Source: Polytrichum commune
Taxonomy: Eukaryota > Streptophyta > Polytrichopsida > Polytrichales > Polytrichaceae
Assembly (NCBI GenBank): GCA_950295325.1
Contig: OX485807.1
Location: 17,203,001 to 17,267,000, forward strand
Direction of reading: 5' to 3'
Length of the DNA stretch: 64,000 bases
Shown: piece by piece, positions 49,392 through 62,282 of the stretch
Numbering within the stretch: the stretch's first letter is position 1
Layout of the letters: the number at the start of each line of letters is the position of its first letter
Position numbers and translations under genes: made by a program
The notes under the pieces: model-generated
The model's database searches: none
What the model was told of the DNA's origin: nothing
What the model saw: the letters and a program-made list of their open reading frames with translations, nothing else

Positions 49392-51653
49392 CTATGCCCG
49401 GTAATGGTATACAATGGTAACGATCGTGTGATAGGCTTCACAAAATTGAGGGGTAAAGATAGAATTAAGTAATCCATATGGAAGATAATGACCGGTAAGG
49501 AGACCAATCACGCTTGAAGACCCTTTCCACCAACCGTATGATCCCAACACCCATCCCATGTTGGTATTTACCCTCACTCATAGAGCTATCATTCAAATGT
49601 ACCCTAAAACTTGATGTTGATGTGCACACACATAACATGTTGCACTTGTAAAAAGCAATATGTTGTAATATTGTCCAAGGGGTGGTTTTGTTGTGAAGAA
49701 ATATGTCATATAAATATATATACCATTACTTGTTAAAACATGGTTTGATGCATTGGATGATGGCCGTTAGGTGGACTCCGTCAAGTGGTAGGTGATCGCG
49801 TGTTGGGTCCACTCAATGTTCATTATTGAAGAAGCATGTTATTGAAGAAACTTTGTAGATAATATGTTGGACCATGTAGTATCTTCTAAACAAGGGGTTG
49901 TGTTAGAACGTGTGGTTCATCCTAAGGAGTTTCAAAAGGGTGGGTTTCCATGTGAGAATTATGATTTGAAATTCCTCACTTTGACCCTTATCATTCCTTA
50001 GCTTTTGTGTGTTTTCGAGATGAGTATAAAGTGAGATTTGCAAGCTCGCTTTATGAAACATTAAAGAAGGAAAATTGTTGACATAAAGTCAAAGAGCACA
50101 TATGTGCAGTTGGACCTTCTATATAATAAGGCCACGAGCTTTGGATAAATATTCTCAAAAAACTCAATTATGAAAAATATCATGAAATGGATGCAACATC
50201 AACTTGCGTGGATATTTTGCAAGTGTCTTCATTTTAAGAACACTTACAAGTTATTGAAATGCCAAAAACGCACATGATCATATGTATAGAGTTTGATAGT
50301 CATTTGGTTCATCATGCTAGACATTGTGTTTCAAATGTCTCTATCACGCATACATAATCATTATGGTAATACACATACCAAATTTGAAAAATGATACAAT
50401 TTGCATTTTTTTTATGAATGATTCAATTTTAATGCTTTAAACATATATATATTTAGATCATTTGAAGTTTTTAGGTATATTTCAATTTTGGGCATGAATA
50501 GAGAAACATATGTCCAACAACTTTTGTTTGGAGAAAAACACCATTGAAGATTGAAAGCCAATAGTTTTCATGAATATAATAATTATGTTGGGAGAACCAT
50601 TCACATGTTGGCGGTTTAGGCATGAGGTCGTTGAAGAACCATAAACAATATTGTAAACCCCAAAGACCATTATAAAATAAATATTGTTGCACACCTCTCT
50701 CCCCAAAAAAACTAAAAATAAGAATCTTCTCATAAAGAACCTCCAACCATGTTTGTAGGGGTAGTCCCTTGAGCTCAAGACAACAATGTGGTCTCGAATA
50801 ACACTAGGGGTTAAGAGTACATATGGGTCGCATGCTTGAAACATAGGTATCACAATTTAGTATAAAAATAATACATATTTGATATAAATATACAATTTTG
50901 GTAAATATATGTATGTACTCGTACAATTTAACATTGGCATGTAGTATCATATTTGTATGGACATTGTGATATTGTTACGTCTATCTATTTGGAGCAAACA
51001 ATACATCACATTGTTCCCTTTGGCGATGCATAATGATAAGGTAGATGGGTCTTGAATAGTCACTTTTTCTTTTGGCTAGCATGTTTCTCATAGGATATGA
51101 AATGTGCAATTAGTATGTGACAGTTAGCAAATCTAGATCGTGATCGTAGCCACTTTCCTCGTAGTTTTATTATCTCGTATGAATATTTTATTCATTGTGA
51201 TGGGGAGGACTCTCATGCTCGTTAAATGGCCATACATGCCCCTCTCCCAATTGCTCCTTTGGTAAGATGACTTCATGAGCCTTCCAACTCATGTTACCAT
51301 AGTATTCTACTAATTTCATGAACCTTCTAAATGAATTCATGATTCTTATGAACCAACTTGACATATGGCACACCTCAATTTCATGATAGTGGACCTTTAC
51401 TACTAGCAACTTCATGAATCTTTCAAACCAATCTCATGAATGTTCAACATATTTCGTAAATCTTTCCAAACCAATTTCATCAAATCTTCCAAGCCAAGCT
51501 GTCCTTGTATTCTCAACTTCTTGCCTTCTAGTTTCACATCGTTTGTCTTATCATTTAGCAACATCCGGTTGTTGGTGAGAGCCTTCATACCTAGTCTAAC
51601 AATAGAATCAATTTGGAAGGGAATGTGTGTGTCCACATACAACTTTCTAGTTC

Positions 51654-51756
51654 TCTAGCAGTGATTCAATCTTCTAGTTATCTAGTGTGTTGATCTAGTT
51701 CTCCAGCAATGATACAATTCTCTAGCTCTCTAGTGTGTTCATCCAATTGTCTAGCA
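51654..51756 (+). repeat. Tandem duplication, 48-bp unit
   Basis: Units start at 51654 and 51702 with a partial third at 51750. Each carries tctagca/tccagca, 'tctagt(g)tgtt' and a CTAG-rich core. Moderately diverged. Confidence 0.65.
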
Positions 51757-52736
51757 CACTTGGGGTTCTCTTACAAGGTGTTGTAATGGCTAACTACCTC
51801 AAGGCCTCTTTTGCGCGACTCAATAGAAAGTGATAGTATTGTATTTTCTCTCTATATTCTATGTGTTCACAAACTCTTATACATTTCATTTTAGATTTTC
51901 AAAGTTATTTATATTCATATATTATAGATAATCATAGGATTCATTTCACAAGATGAGCACATTCAATGGTTGGTAGAGATGCTTCATGTAGATCCACACG
52001 TCACTCTAGAATCTCTATGTCGTCAGTTAAATGAAGTTTTTCAATTCCCACGCCTTGTATCTGTCAATTGTGTTTTATTTGCCATTCAAAGTCAAGTTGG
52101 GATTTATCCTCAAGTTGATGTGCTATGCACCAAATGATCTTAACAATGAAGAACATTGCTCCTTCACATTATTAATGGCGTACAAGCAATCATCGTAGAC
52201 ATGGTGCAACATTGGATAAAAGAGGTCAGTAGAAATTTTGGCAGAGCGAGTTGTGGGGAGCAATTAGGAGGATCTTATACATGATGTATCATTCTTTGTG
52301 AAATAAAGCTACACAATTCATGAAATTGATTTTGTGAAGTTGTGAATATGGGCACCAAATCATGAAGTTGTTCACCACATGTATTGAAACTTGTTGTTTA
52401 TACATTGAACTTGGTATGTGATTCCAATGAAATTGGTAGAACCAATTGCTAACTTGGTTTCTAAAATCATGAAATTGAGTTCACACTTTTGTGAATTCAT
52501 CTTACGAAAGTACTATGTTGACATTAAACCTAGGATGATTGTCATTTTTTGAGCGTGCAATCCCACCTCTATCAAACACATATATTTTTGGTATCCATTC
52601 TTGGAGCTACACCAAACCATGTACCACTCACATACATGTGTCCAATTAAGATAAGCAACAAAATTAGGCGCTGCTACTTGATTGACCATAACATAATGTT
52701 GTCCATGATGAACCATGGTACCATATGGGTGTGGCT

Positions 52737-52762
52737 AAGAAGAAGAAGAAGAAGAAGAAGAA
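52737..52762. repeat. (AAG)n microsatellite
   Basis: About eight AAG units. Confidence 0.9.
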
Positions 52763-53041
52763 CTCTGGCCTCCTCCGAGGCCGGAGTGAATGAAGTGTCT
52801 GTTCGTAGAACATCCTAAGCCATGTGGGTGTGGCTATAATAACTTATGAAAGAGAATAATGCAGACCGTTGAGGTCAACCACAATATGAATATAAATATT
52901 AGAAACTTCTAAACTTTTTGTGTTCAGAATTTGGATGACAAAAAGCAATGGGTAACTAAACTAGATTCTGTATAGGACTATTCACATCGACTAAAGGCAC
53001 AAAGTGGCAAAACGTCGTGTCCTTCGGAGTAGTAACTACCA

Positions 53042-53066
53042 ATATATATATATAGAGAGAGAGAGA
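53042..53066. repeat. (TA)n(GA)n compound microsatellite
   Basis: A run of TA dinucleotides passing directly into GA dinucleotides. Confidence 0.85.
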
Positions 53067-53284
53067 CAAATTGAAAAGAACTACCAAATTTATGGAAGAA
53101 TAGTTCAAGTTACAACTCTCTGTTATGAGCCATTATTCAGTGCTCTCGTTCTGTGTTATGTGGAGGTCACACATGTGGGAAATGCCGCTTCCGAAATGGA
53201 GTTTGGTAAAGTAAGGTACAAGAATACATCTTAACCTCCATAATGTCACCTTCCGTAATATCACCCATTCGTAATGTCACTCCT

Positions 53285-53590
53285 TCTCTTATATCCTGAA
53301 ACCCTAGGGAAGGGATGTGCTAAGTTTGAATCTACCTCCTTGTTGTTACATTTCCTTTCCATATATATATATATATATATCACATGTTTTGACATTAAAA
53401 AGATTCCATAAAAAATCAAACCACATGTTTGCACGCATCACATTGCCACCATTGTCATTATTGCAATGTAGACTTTGTGCTATTCCATTATGTCACATGC
53501 TACATTGATTCTCTATTATCGCGTATCCATGTTAACACTACATACCTCCTTAAAATCATCTGCTCTTTGATTGTCACAAACATGATATCA
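53285..53590 (-). repeat. Dispersed repeat, inverse of 21750-22060
   Basis: The same blocks as 21750-22060 in reverse complement: 'aaccctagggaa', 'cctccttgttgttacatttc', 'attgtcattattgcaatgta', 'catgctacattgattct' and 'gttaacactacatacctcct'. A (TA)n tract at 53361-53380 lies inside. Confidence 0.6.
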
Positions 53591-53696
53591 TGGATGTTTG
53601 AGTGTATTAGCCTCAACATGTGCCTAACTTCAAGGAGTTGGGTTTCCAAGATCGGCCCCTCTGTTTTTTTGGTTAAACCGTTTGTCTCCAACTTTG

Positions 53697-54202
53697 TCCG
53701 TCACTACACACATGAGACTGTGAGCATGTGTCCATTACACTTCAAGCAATCTCATTGGTGGAAAAGGCATAGTTGGTCCTAGTTCACTTCACACTACGCT
53801 TAAGGGACCAATGGAGTATATGAATGCATGGTGGATGTAAAGTCTACATGGATTCCTACATGACATCAAATGGATCATGTTTCATGGTCACTTGGATTAT
53901 TTTCAAAAACCACCTCTTGGAGGTAGGCGTAACACAAAACCGGAAGGGAGACCATGGCACTCCGAACACTCACAATTGTTGATTTATTCTACTTTTATCA
54001 TGTGTGAGGACCCGCATGGATAGACATTCATTGAAATTGCATTTGGTTGAGGGCCCGGTCACGTATGGCTTCACACTACACTCGAGGGTTTGTGACCACA
54101 CTACATGATTTTGGAGGGTGTGTTGGGACGGCCTTTGGACACTTTCTTTTGGGCTCTCACAATTTCATGGTCACGGCGCTTGGCTCGTGTGTGAAGTGGC
54201 CC
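53697..54202 (-). mobile_element. Harbinger-like MITE, near-complete (B to A)
   Basis: The left end is diverged (CCGTCACTACACACATGAG) and the right end intact (CTCGTGTGTGAAGTGGCCC), followed by TAA. The interior blocks are well conserved, including 'cacctcttggaggtagg' and 'tttggttgagggcccggtca'. Noncoding. Confidence 0.8.
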
Positions 54203-54448
54203 TAAGGAGCCCTAACCATGAAGAGTAAGGGGTTGGGCCCCACACTTGTCTGACCGACTTTCACAAATTTAATCCCTTATCATGCATACCCACTACCAAA
54301 ATCGGTCACAACTGTTCTTAGGGGTCAACTATGGCACGTGTTTCCAAGTCGCCCTTGTCATAATGTCGTTTTTGTTTTGTATTTCTTCATAATAAGTTCA
54401 CACACTGATGAACTTTCGGGCATGATGGAATGCATAATTGCTCCTCAT

Positions 54449-54693
54449 TGATCCAATCAGTGATTGGGGAGATTTTTGGGCATAATCGGTTGAAATCCTA
54501 GTGTTTGCAAGTCCAACCGGTTACATGTTCACATCCTCCGGTTTTCCTTCATTAAATTGGGGTATATTCTTTTATAAATTCTTCTAAAATGATCGGTAAT
54601 TTTCCTGCAGTCTTGAACTTCAACCGGTTGTTTCTCAAACTCAACCGGTTCATTTACAACTAACTGCCGGTTCTCCCCGATCATTGGATCCAA
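54449..54693 (+). repeat. Dispersed repeat family 'CCGGTTGA', copy 2 (best copy)
   Basis: The ends are inverted: GATCCAAT..GATTGGGGAGA on the left and TCTCCCCGATCATTGGATC on the right. The interior holds four AACCGGTT or CCGGTTG motifs. It matches 2165-2394 and the reverse of 62283-62512. Size and ends suggest a roughly 240-bp MITE. The superfamily is not assigned because no clear target duplication separates from the inverted ends. Confidence 0.65.
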
Positions 54694-54728
54694 TTGATCA
54701 TGTGCCCCAAACTATAGTCGATTCCGAT

Positions 54729-54885
54729 GTCACAAGTTACCGTAGTTTAAGGAAAGTAGATGGATTACAAGTTGCCGTAGTTTGACGTAAGTAGATGGGT
54801 CACAAGTTACCATAGTTTAAGGCAAGTAGATGGGTCACAAGTTACCATAGTTTAAGGTAAGTAGATGGGTTACAAGAAACCATGC
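54729..54885 (+). repeat. Tandem repeat, 35-bp unit, about 4.5 copies
   Basis: Units start at 54729, 54764, 54799 and 54834, with a partial unit from 54869. Each contains 'acaagttaccatagttta' and 'aagtagatgg' with a few substitutions. It lies directly after the CCGGTTGA repeat. No protein-coding role is evident. Confidence 0.88.
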
Positions 54886-55249
54886 TTACAAATAGGCCAC
54901 ATAGCCCCACTTCTCTAAGGAGCCGAAACACTCGATTAGTAGATGATGGTTAGCAAATCCAAATCAAGGCCATAGCCACTTTCCACATATCTTTTGGAGC
55001 CGGTACGAGTATCTTGTTCATTATCAAAGTGGATTCTCACGCTCACTAAACGGTCATCTAGAAGAACCTTCCAATTATGTTGATTATTGATCATTAGTAT
55101 AAGCATATGACACTTGTCATTTGTAGGTTCAATAATACACCCTAAACTCCGTAATATCATGCATGTGGCAATTGAGGTGCACGTGACATTACATAGTTAT
55201 GTAGTGTCGACATGGATACGTGATATTAGAGGATTAGTGTAGCATGTGA

Positions 55250-56311
55250 CACAAAGTGGTGTCCATGACCAAGACCTCTCCTCCTTTGGCCATCTTTGAA
55301 TCAAGGGATGCATGTGATAAATGGTGCAAATTTTTCTTAGGAATGGACGTTTGGGTCATGGTGTGCTGCAATATTGGTTGTTGCATTGTTCTTGCTATCC
55401 ACTGGCACCTTTGGTTGAATATGCGAGCAAGCTCAAGGAACAAGGCATCAAGAATGAAGGTTGACAAACACAACATGAATTGACATTAGTTTTTTCCCCC
55501 TTTTTTAGTGTTGCATTTATCATTTCACCATTAGTCCGATGGTATTTAAATGACGTGTCAAACCCTTAACCTTTGCCACATTACCCTTGAACATGTTTTT
55601 GGTTGGAATTCACGTTTTACCTCTTAAGACCAACAAGGCGAAGCTGCTTGCCTCCATGTTGAATTGGGCTCCCTCGAAGCTCAATTGGGAGAGCAAAGCA
55701 ACTCCAATTTGCATGAAGAAGTGGTGTTGTTTTGCTTTCCAAGTTGTTTTTAAGGCTTTCAAGACTTTTTTGACACAAACTAAAGGTCATGACAACACAA
55801 AGTCCGGGGTCAATTGAATCTTAAATCCTCCACTTGTGTATTTTTTTCATTGAACAACAATATGTAAGTGGTGCTTGGGGAATAATACAAAATAATACAA
55901 AATTCGTTGGAGATAGAAAAAATATCCACAACAATTGAGTTATGGTGGTTTTTCATGGTGATAAACCCAACACCTAAAACCTTACCACCTTAATACTATA
56001 AAAACACATGGTTGTGGATTGTGCACTTTGAAAATGAACAATGGAAGCATTTCGGGCAATGATTTTCCGAACATTTACAATATTGTGTTATTCGGTTTGT
56101 ACCAATTGTGCCAAATAACGGTCATCCCTCTCATTAACAATGTGTGGACACCTTGACCTCCCCTTATACTCCAACTTTCATGTAGCTCGGTAACGTTTGA
56201 TGATGTGACTAATTGTTGATGGTGTTGTTCCTAGTTTCATGGCTATTGTATGGCAACTTTGTTGCTTGGTATGGAGGGCAAGAACATATGCACAAATTTC
56301 TATGAAATTTT
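55250..56311. other. Gene-free stretch
   Basis: No gene was recognised. 'acctaaaaccttaccacc' at about 55971 may be another decayed end of the GTGCTTAAACC family. Confidence 0.4.
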
Positions 56312-56385
56312 TGGGCTTGGTGGAAGGGAGAATTGAACCAAGGACCTCATGAATGCAAAGAAAAAGTGGTAACCAGTGAGTTATT
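56312..56385 (-). mobile_element. Possible tRNA-derived SINE head
   Basis: On the minus strand a B-box-like GGTTCAATTC (56339-56330) follows an A-box-like TAACTCACTGGTTAC (about 56382-56368), spaced as in a tRNA-type internal promoter. The A box deviates from TGGCTCAGTGG at two places. No poly-A tail or target duplication could be delimited. It is not a functional tRNA: no acceptor stem pairing is seen. Confidence 0.4.
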
Positions 56386-59300
56386 GCATATTATAATGTG
56401 GTATGCTCATGTAATCCAATAAATTTGATGACATCCAAATGTAATGCAACACCCCAAATTCATGTTTTTACCATTTATTGTTGGCTTGTGAGTCCGATCA
56501 CCATGGAAATCAATGTGAGGCTAGGTACACACTTTTATTTCGAATGTGTTGACACCACATGACGTATGCTTTTCATGTTTACGAGAAAGTGATGAATGTT
56601 TGTAAAAGGTGTTGCATTCCTTTTGGAAGTCAATGTATGTTACATGTAGGTACACATACATATGCAGCTTGGGATTTGTGGTGTCCTTGTAAACTCATCC
56701 ATCGTGGATGGAAGAGCTATAATAAATACAAGTCCCTATAGAGTTGAGGGTCGAATCATTCCAATTGGACTCCACTTCATTAATTTGGGGTCTATGATGC
56801 TATTTTTGTAGTCACTTGTCTAAAAAAACACATACATGTTGTAATATAATTCAATGCATTTTCACCTCCGCGAAGGATAAGTTTACATAGATGCCACAAA
56901 CCGTAGGCCACCATATGCTAATTTGAGCTCTCAACGTGAGCTATAGCTTAGTGTATATCATGCCTAAAGGTTACTCACACAAAGATGGAGACTCCACATC
57001 AAGGGAGCCATAAGGGGAGCACAAGCAGAGAGGGAATAATTGTATACAAACATATCTCTCATCCATCCAACATAAAAACTCCACCCCCTATAGTTTTGTT
57101 GCCGATCCATCTCATCAAAAGAACCTTAGTAGATTATTTATGGTCTTTAAAACTAATTTTGGTGTCAAATCAACGTAGAAAATTAACCTTTGAGTTGCAT
57201 AATACCCTAGGTCGATAGCATGCTGGGCTAAAATTGCCCCATAATCAATAAATTAATTTAAAAAAGGGCTTAGGCGGTCCATAAAACATTTATAATAAAG
57301 AAAATATGTATATGTATGTGTATTTATGCAGGCACTTAACATATCCTACATGCAAACATATGTACTATAACTTGTTTTTCATTAATTCATGGCAACTAAG
57401 TATGTGATGCTAACCTTTAGGGTTTAGATTAAGCCGTCTTAGTATGCTCATCACGGTTGTCAACAATGTGACTCCGCATGCTCACAATCACTACCTAACG
57501 CATGAACACCATGTCAACTCCATGTGAGTGCCATAGGAACGCACATGTGGCATGCTATGTTGTCAGTGCATGCGAAGTGTTGACTTGGATTGAGTTGTTC
57601 CCACACATCATATTTCCTAATATATTAAACATTCTGATGGGTTTTATACCCCTTTCATTTAGGCCATTTCACCCAATAATGTCCAAAACAATATGTTTTT
57701 TTTCCTTCTTCTTCTTAAAAGTATATCTCCCGCGGAACTTGCTATCATTTTACGATATTTCTTGAGGATTTTTTTAATGTTGGATGAATGAGAGGTGTGC
57801 GCTCGTATAATGACAATTCGCTCTCTTCCGTACGTCGGTTGGATGTTTGGCTAAAGCGAGCATAGAAAGTACTTGGAAGTCGGCAATACAAGCAAGTACC
57901 TCAAGCATCACATGCGTGCTCCTTGTTTGTACGGCGAGAGCGTAACCAAGTACCCACGTACCCCGACACGTGTGCATAGTTGTCAATTACTTCATTATTT
58001 GCCAAAGGATAACACGGATGATATATATATATATATATATATAGGAGGATGGTGATGAGTCTTGAGTCTTGACCCACACTAGCATAATTTGTACATTGTC
58101 ATGTCTTCGGTACAATAATAAAGCACATGTTGGACAAGAGAGCGGAGAACTTGCGTTTGCAAATTATACACCCACATGGTTGAATGGGCCTTAACCCTAG
58201 AGCCGGTGGAAGCATATGGTCATGGAGAATTATTGCATACAAGAATGTCTCTTATACGTCTCTTATTCATCTTACGTGTTGAAACATAGGGGCGAGCCAC
58301 TACTAGTATCTCAACACCCCAATATTTTAATATTGAACGACAATTATACATTCAAGGTAGAGACGTTTCTACCTCAACTTCAACTTCAAAACCTCGACAT
58401 GATTGAGGTCGGATAGGATTGATTTGTCATCTAATGAGGTTGGAGGGGAGTACTGAGAGCGATCTTGGTCGTGTTGAGGTTTTGAGAATGTTTTGGAGTT
58501 GGGGGTTGGAAGTGTCTCCAACCTTGACATGTAATAAAGTAAAGCATATAGAAGCACGGGTTTAGTCTCAAACATTGCATTTATGAATATTAACACAAAG
58601 TCAACCACGTGAACCGAATACTTAACTTACCATACACAACAAGTGGTGTCAGGCTATCAAATCTAAGATTTTACCTTCTTTTACTGAGATGGATGGGCAA
58701 AACCTAGCCCTTCATAGTCAGTATGGATCTAGGATAGCATGTAATGTGCACATACCCTACTTTAGATCCTAAATTTCACTTAAATTTTGAGAAGTGAAAA
58801 CAAGAGGCCTCAAAAGTTTCACCCAACTTCAAAATAGGTTTTGATATACAACAAGCTAACGAGCTCTGAATAGAATCGTTCCTTTATGAAGGACCAAACC
58901 CATGGTTTTGTCCCTCTTTAAGGGACGTTTATGAATAACACTAATCTCATCCATAATGTAGATATTGGGGCTTTAAGGTCAAAATGCCCTTGCTCTTAAA
59001 AGTTTGAAGTTTTAATTCTAGTTGATTCGACATCAAGCTCAATTTCAAATACCATAAAATGGTTTGTGGACCCAATTTTAGATGAACTAAGCACAAACTT
59101 ATCAAAGAACATGCCCATTATTGTGAACAAACAAGCAAACAATAAGGACTTAGAAAACGATCATGGATGGAACCCAACCGAACAACGGATGGATGCAAGG
59201 CTACGTCCATCCATCAACCATCATCTAGTTCAAAATTCCATCCGAATGAACATAATAATCGATATGTTGGACCACACGGCACGTTTCGAATGAGGTGGGT

Positions 59301-59837
59301 GTGATTAAATGCGAGGTAATTTACTCACCAAGGAACTTTGGGGGAAGAACAAAATTGTCACCGACAACCCAATGGAGATCGCGAAATTTGAGAGCATCAC
59401 AAAAAGAAGGGGGTGGGGTGAAAAACTAAATGGATGGATGAACGGATGAATGTCATCCACTTTGGGGCTTTCCCACGATTCGGTCTTTCGAAAGTGGGGA
59501 TTCGGTTTCTTTTTCACCTTGGATGAAGTTGTGGATAGAGTTGGAAGAAAAGTGGAACCCTCTTTTTTGTTTTGTTATTGAATTATTGAGATGGATTTAT
59601 GGAGATGCCACCGTCCCCCTGAAAACCCTCCTCCAGCACCAAATCCCGGTGACGGCAATAGGAGCCTCTTGTTTTCTAATGCGAGGCTTGAAGAAAGATA
59701 ATTCCAAAATGCGACCTATTAAAAGGAAGCCTCACCAATCTGAGCTGTCACTGATCTCCACCTGGACGTCTCTTATTGGTGGAGACCCCGAGGGGGCACA
59801 TTACCAAGGGAAGGGGGGGTCCCTATACGAGCTTTTA
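56386..59837. other. About 3.4 kb gene-free stretch
   Basis: No gene was recognised on either strand. An (AT)n tract lies at 58021-58042. Confidence 0.45.
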
Positions 59838-60432
59838 AGGGGAGGTGGATAGAGGCCCGGGCAGCCCCCTAACAAATAAATTGAGAGTTTCTGAACCCGA
59901 CCGAAAATTGTTGTCCATCCCGTCCGACTTCAGAAAAAAAAATGATTCCCTTTGCATTCTTGATGGCTGCTTGTTTACAAATTCCAGGTGGAGTGCACTT
60001 CAACTTCGAGGTCCAAAATCCAATATATACATGCACTTTCACTTAATAAATGAGCATTTGAATACTTGTGAAAGTAGAAGGCATTCCCTAAACTATAATA
60101 AAATACACATACTAAAATCAACTCACTAATTTAAGTTCCATTTTGGAATGACAAAGGTCCTTTCGAAGGGCAAGTCACAAAAATTATAACCTCAATTCCA
60201 ATGAGGATATTGTATTTTTTTTTACTTCCAAGTTTTGTTGACGGTTTCATTGCGGAAATGAGATCCCAGCCCATTGCTTATTTACTAAGTGGAAGTGCAC
60301 GTATATATTGGATTTTAGACCTTGAAAGTGAGGTGCACTCAATATGGGATTTGTGGACACGCCCCCTTCAAAAATGCAAGGGCAAAGGTTTTTCTTGGAA
60401 GATTGTCCCGGCCCCCATCCACCTCCCCCCAA
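59838..60432. mobile_element. Foldback element with long imperfect inverted arms
   Basis: The left arm (about 59838-60062) and right arm (about 60262-60432) are inverted relative to each other. Shared blocks, left versus complement of right, are 'ggggaggtggat', 'cctttgc', 'gtggagtgcac' against 'gagtgcacctc', 'aaaatccaatatatac', 'gtgcacttncacttantaaa' and 'gcaatg'. The spacer is about 200 bp. ATTACCAAGG occurs just outside on both sides (about 59801 and 60524) and could be a target duplication or an outer repeat. No coding sequence was recognised. Confidence 0.6.
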
Positions 60433-60575
60433 ATGAAATGAAATCGATTTTAAAGCCCAAGAAGCCAAAAAGGCTAATGAGACTAAACCCTCGTATCTCA
60501 TAGGGGAGGTTTAACATCCCCCATTACCAAGGCTCCAAGGTTTTCATTCGTCATTGTCTGGCCATGGGTAACTTA

Positions 60576-60696
60576 GGGCCGCTTCACACACAAGACTGCA
60601 GGCCCGTGCCCATTGCACTTCAAGCACTCTCATTGGTGGAAATGGCAAAGCCGGTCCAAGTTCACTTCACACTGCACTTTAGGGACCAACGGAGTA
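60576..60696 (-). repeat. Harbinger-like MITE fragment (B end)
   Basis: TTA precedes GGGCCGCTTCACACACAAG, and the B-end blocks follow (cttcaagcactctcattgg, gccggtccaagttcacttc, agggaccaacggagta). The match then stops. About 120 bp survive. Confidence 0.78.
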
Positions 60697-61420
60697 AGGT
60701 AGAAAAACCAAAAACGGTGAATGACCACTACATTCTAAACTTTGTAGCAATTGCACATGAATGCAAGTCACCTCATCTGTCCTTTCAAATTTTAAAGAGA
60801 CGAGATTGCAAAGGTCAACAAATTCTTCCTTGTGGATTGGAGACAACCAACACATCAAACTCCTAACATGGACGAAACTCGAAGCATCTGATAAAGAATT
60901 CCATTGTTTGCTCAAAGTACATCTTTAGTAACCAAAATTGGTGTACAACAACAAACCTTGAAGTCACCATTGTCGTCCAATGCATAAAAGATTGCTTCAA
61001 TGTCTTTTATCAACAATTGATGGAAGTGTCTTGCAGCAATACCAATTCCATGGTGCTCGAGCTCAAATTCAAACAACTCAACTTCTAAGGATATGTAGAA
61101 AGCAAAATTAATAGGGCTTGCGTTTGAAATTACTAAGAGGCGACCTTCACAACGAGTAATGCACGCACATGTACATATTTAACTCCTTAAAGAGCTTCCA
61201 ACATTGGTGGATTGAATTGTCGAGAGATGTGCAACACAAGTAAGAGGGAGAAGACTAGGGTTCATGATTAGGGTTTAAAGCTTAAAACATATCCTCGCAT
61301 GAAAATTTTACGGTATCATAACACACAACCCATCTTCACATGTCAACCTTCCACTTGGCCGTCCAGGCAATGTGGCAGATCCAAGCATGAACAACTCAAC
61401 AAAGACATACAAAAAAATGA
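60697..61420. other. Gene-free stretch
   Basis: No gene or repeat was recognised. Confidence 0.4.
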
Positions 61421-61545
61421 CTAGTAATGTTAGGTCAAAATCTTAATGTTAGTGACACTACACCGGGGTTTACAATTAGCATTGAGAAAGACAATTAGAA
61501 TTGGTGACACTAAGTACAATATTTAGTGTTAGTGTAAAGCCACCG
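61421..61545 (+). repeat. Dispersed 115-bp repeat 'GTTAGTGACACTAC', copy 2
   Basis: Matches 21046-21165 (see there). It ends in 'atatttagtgttagtgtaaa'. Confidence 0.6.
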
Positions 61546-62282
61546 TTTTGTGCAAGTGTGACATTTTATGAAGGAAGATACAAAGTGATAAATTTGAACA
61601 TTGCTCATGAGCAACATACATGATATGCGATTGCTCACTTGGACCCATACATATAGGAAGATTTGTGGCCTCATTATCATCACGTACAATATGTTGTGTT
61701 AGAAACCATTGTATCACGGAGTTTATGCTATGGTGATATGTGCAATTATGCCCCACACTTCTTCAACGACATCATTTCACACTATTTAAAGACTTCACCT
61801 ACGTTATTCACATAATATAAGAATGATTTTTGTTATTATGGTTGCTACATGGATGAATGAACAAAGTGATAAGTATTTGTAACATGTTTCTACCCTAAAA
61901 AACAACGTATCCACAGAGGCAACCTAATTGCACATACATAATAATGATATGTACGTGTGTTATGTAGAGTAGATGTTTGAGAGTCCCGATGAGTCCCATT
62001 TGGGTTGACCCCTAAAATTTGTTTTTAGTTGACCATAGTCCACCTTGACTTCTTGCAAAGAAACCTTCTATCATATGACCACTATCATATGTCTACAATC
62101 TAACTTATGTACACGTTTTACGGTGTGGTCTATGCTTTATTTTCGACCATCTTTAGGGTGGCCAGAGTGGCTGCCAGCTGGATTAGATACTCGCCACATC
62201 AGCGAAACCCTATTGTATTATTGTGCATCATGAAAAGTGATTAATCCAACATTGCAACTAGGAGGCCGACATACAATAATGC
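61546..62282. other. Gene-free stretch
   Basis: No gene was recognised. Confidence 0.4.

Larger units (their letters stand above)
49421..53284. other. About 3.9 kb gene-free AT-rich stretch
   Basis: No intact gene was recognised. It includes a 48-bp tandem duplication (51654-51756), an (AAG)n tract (52737-52762) and a TA/GA tract (53042-53066). Minus-strand frames at 51188-51642 are not similar to anything I know. Confidence 0.45.
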
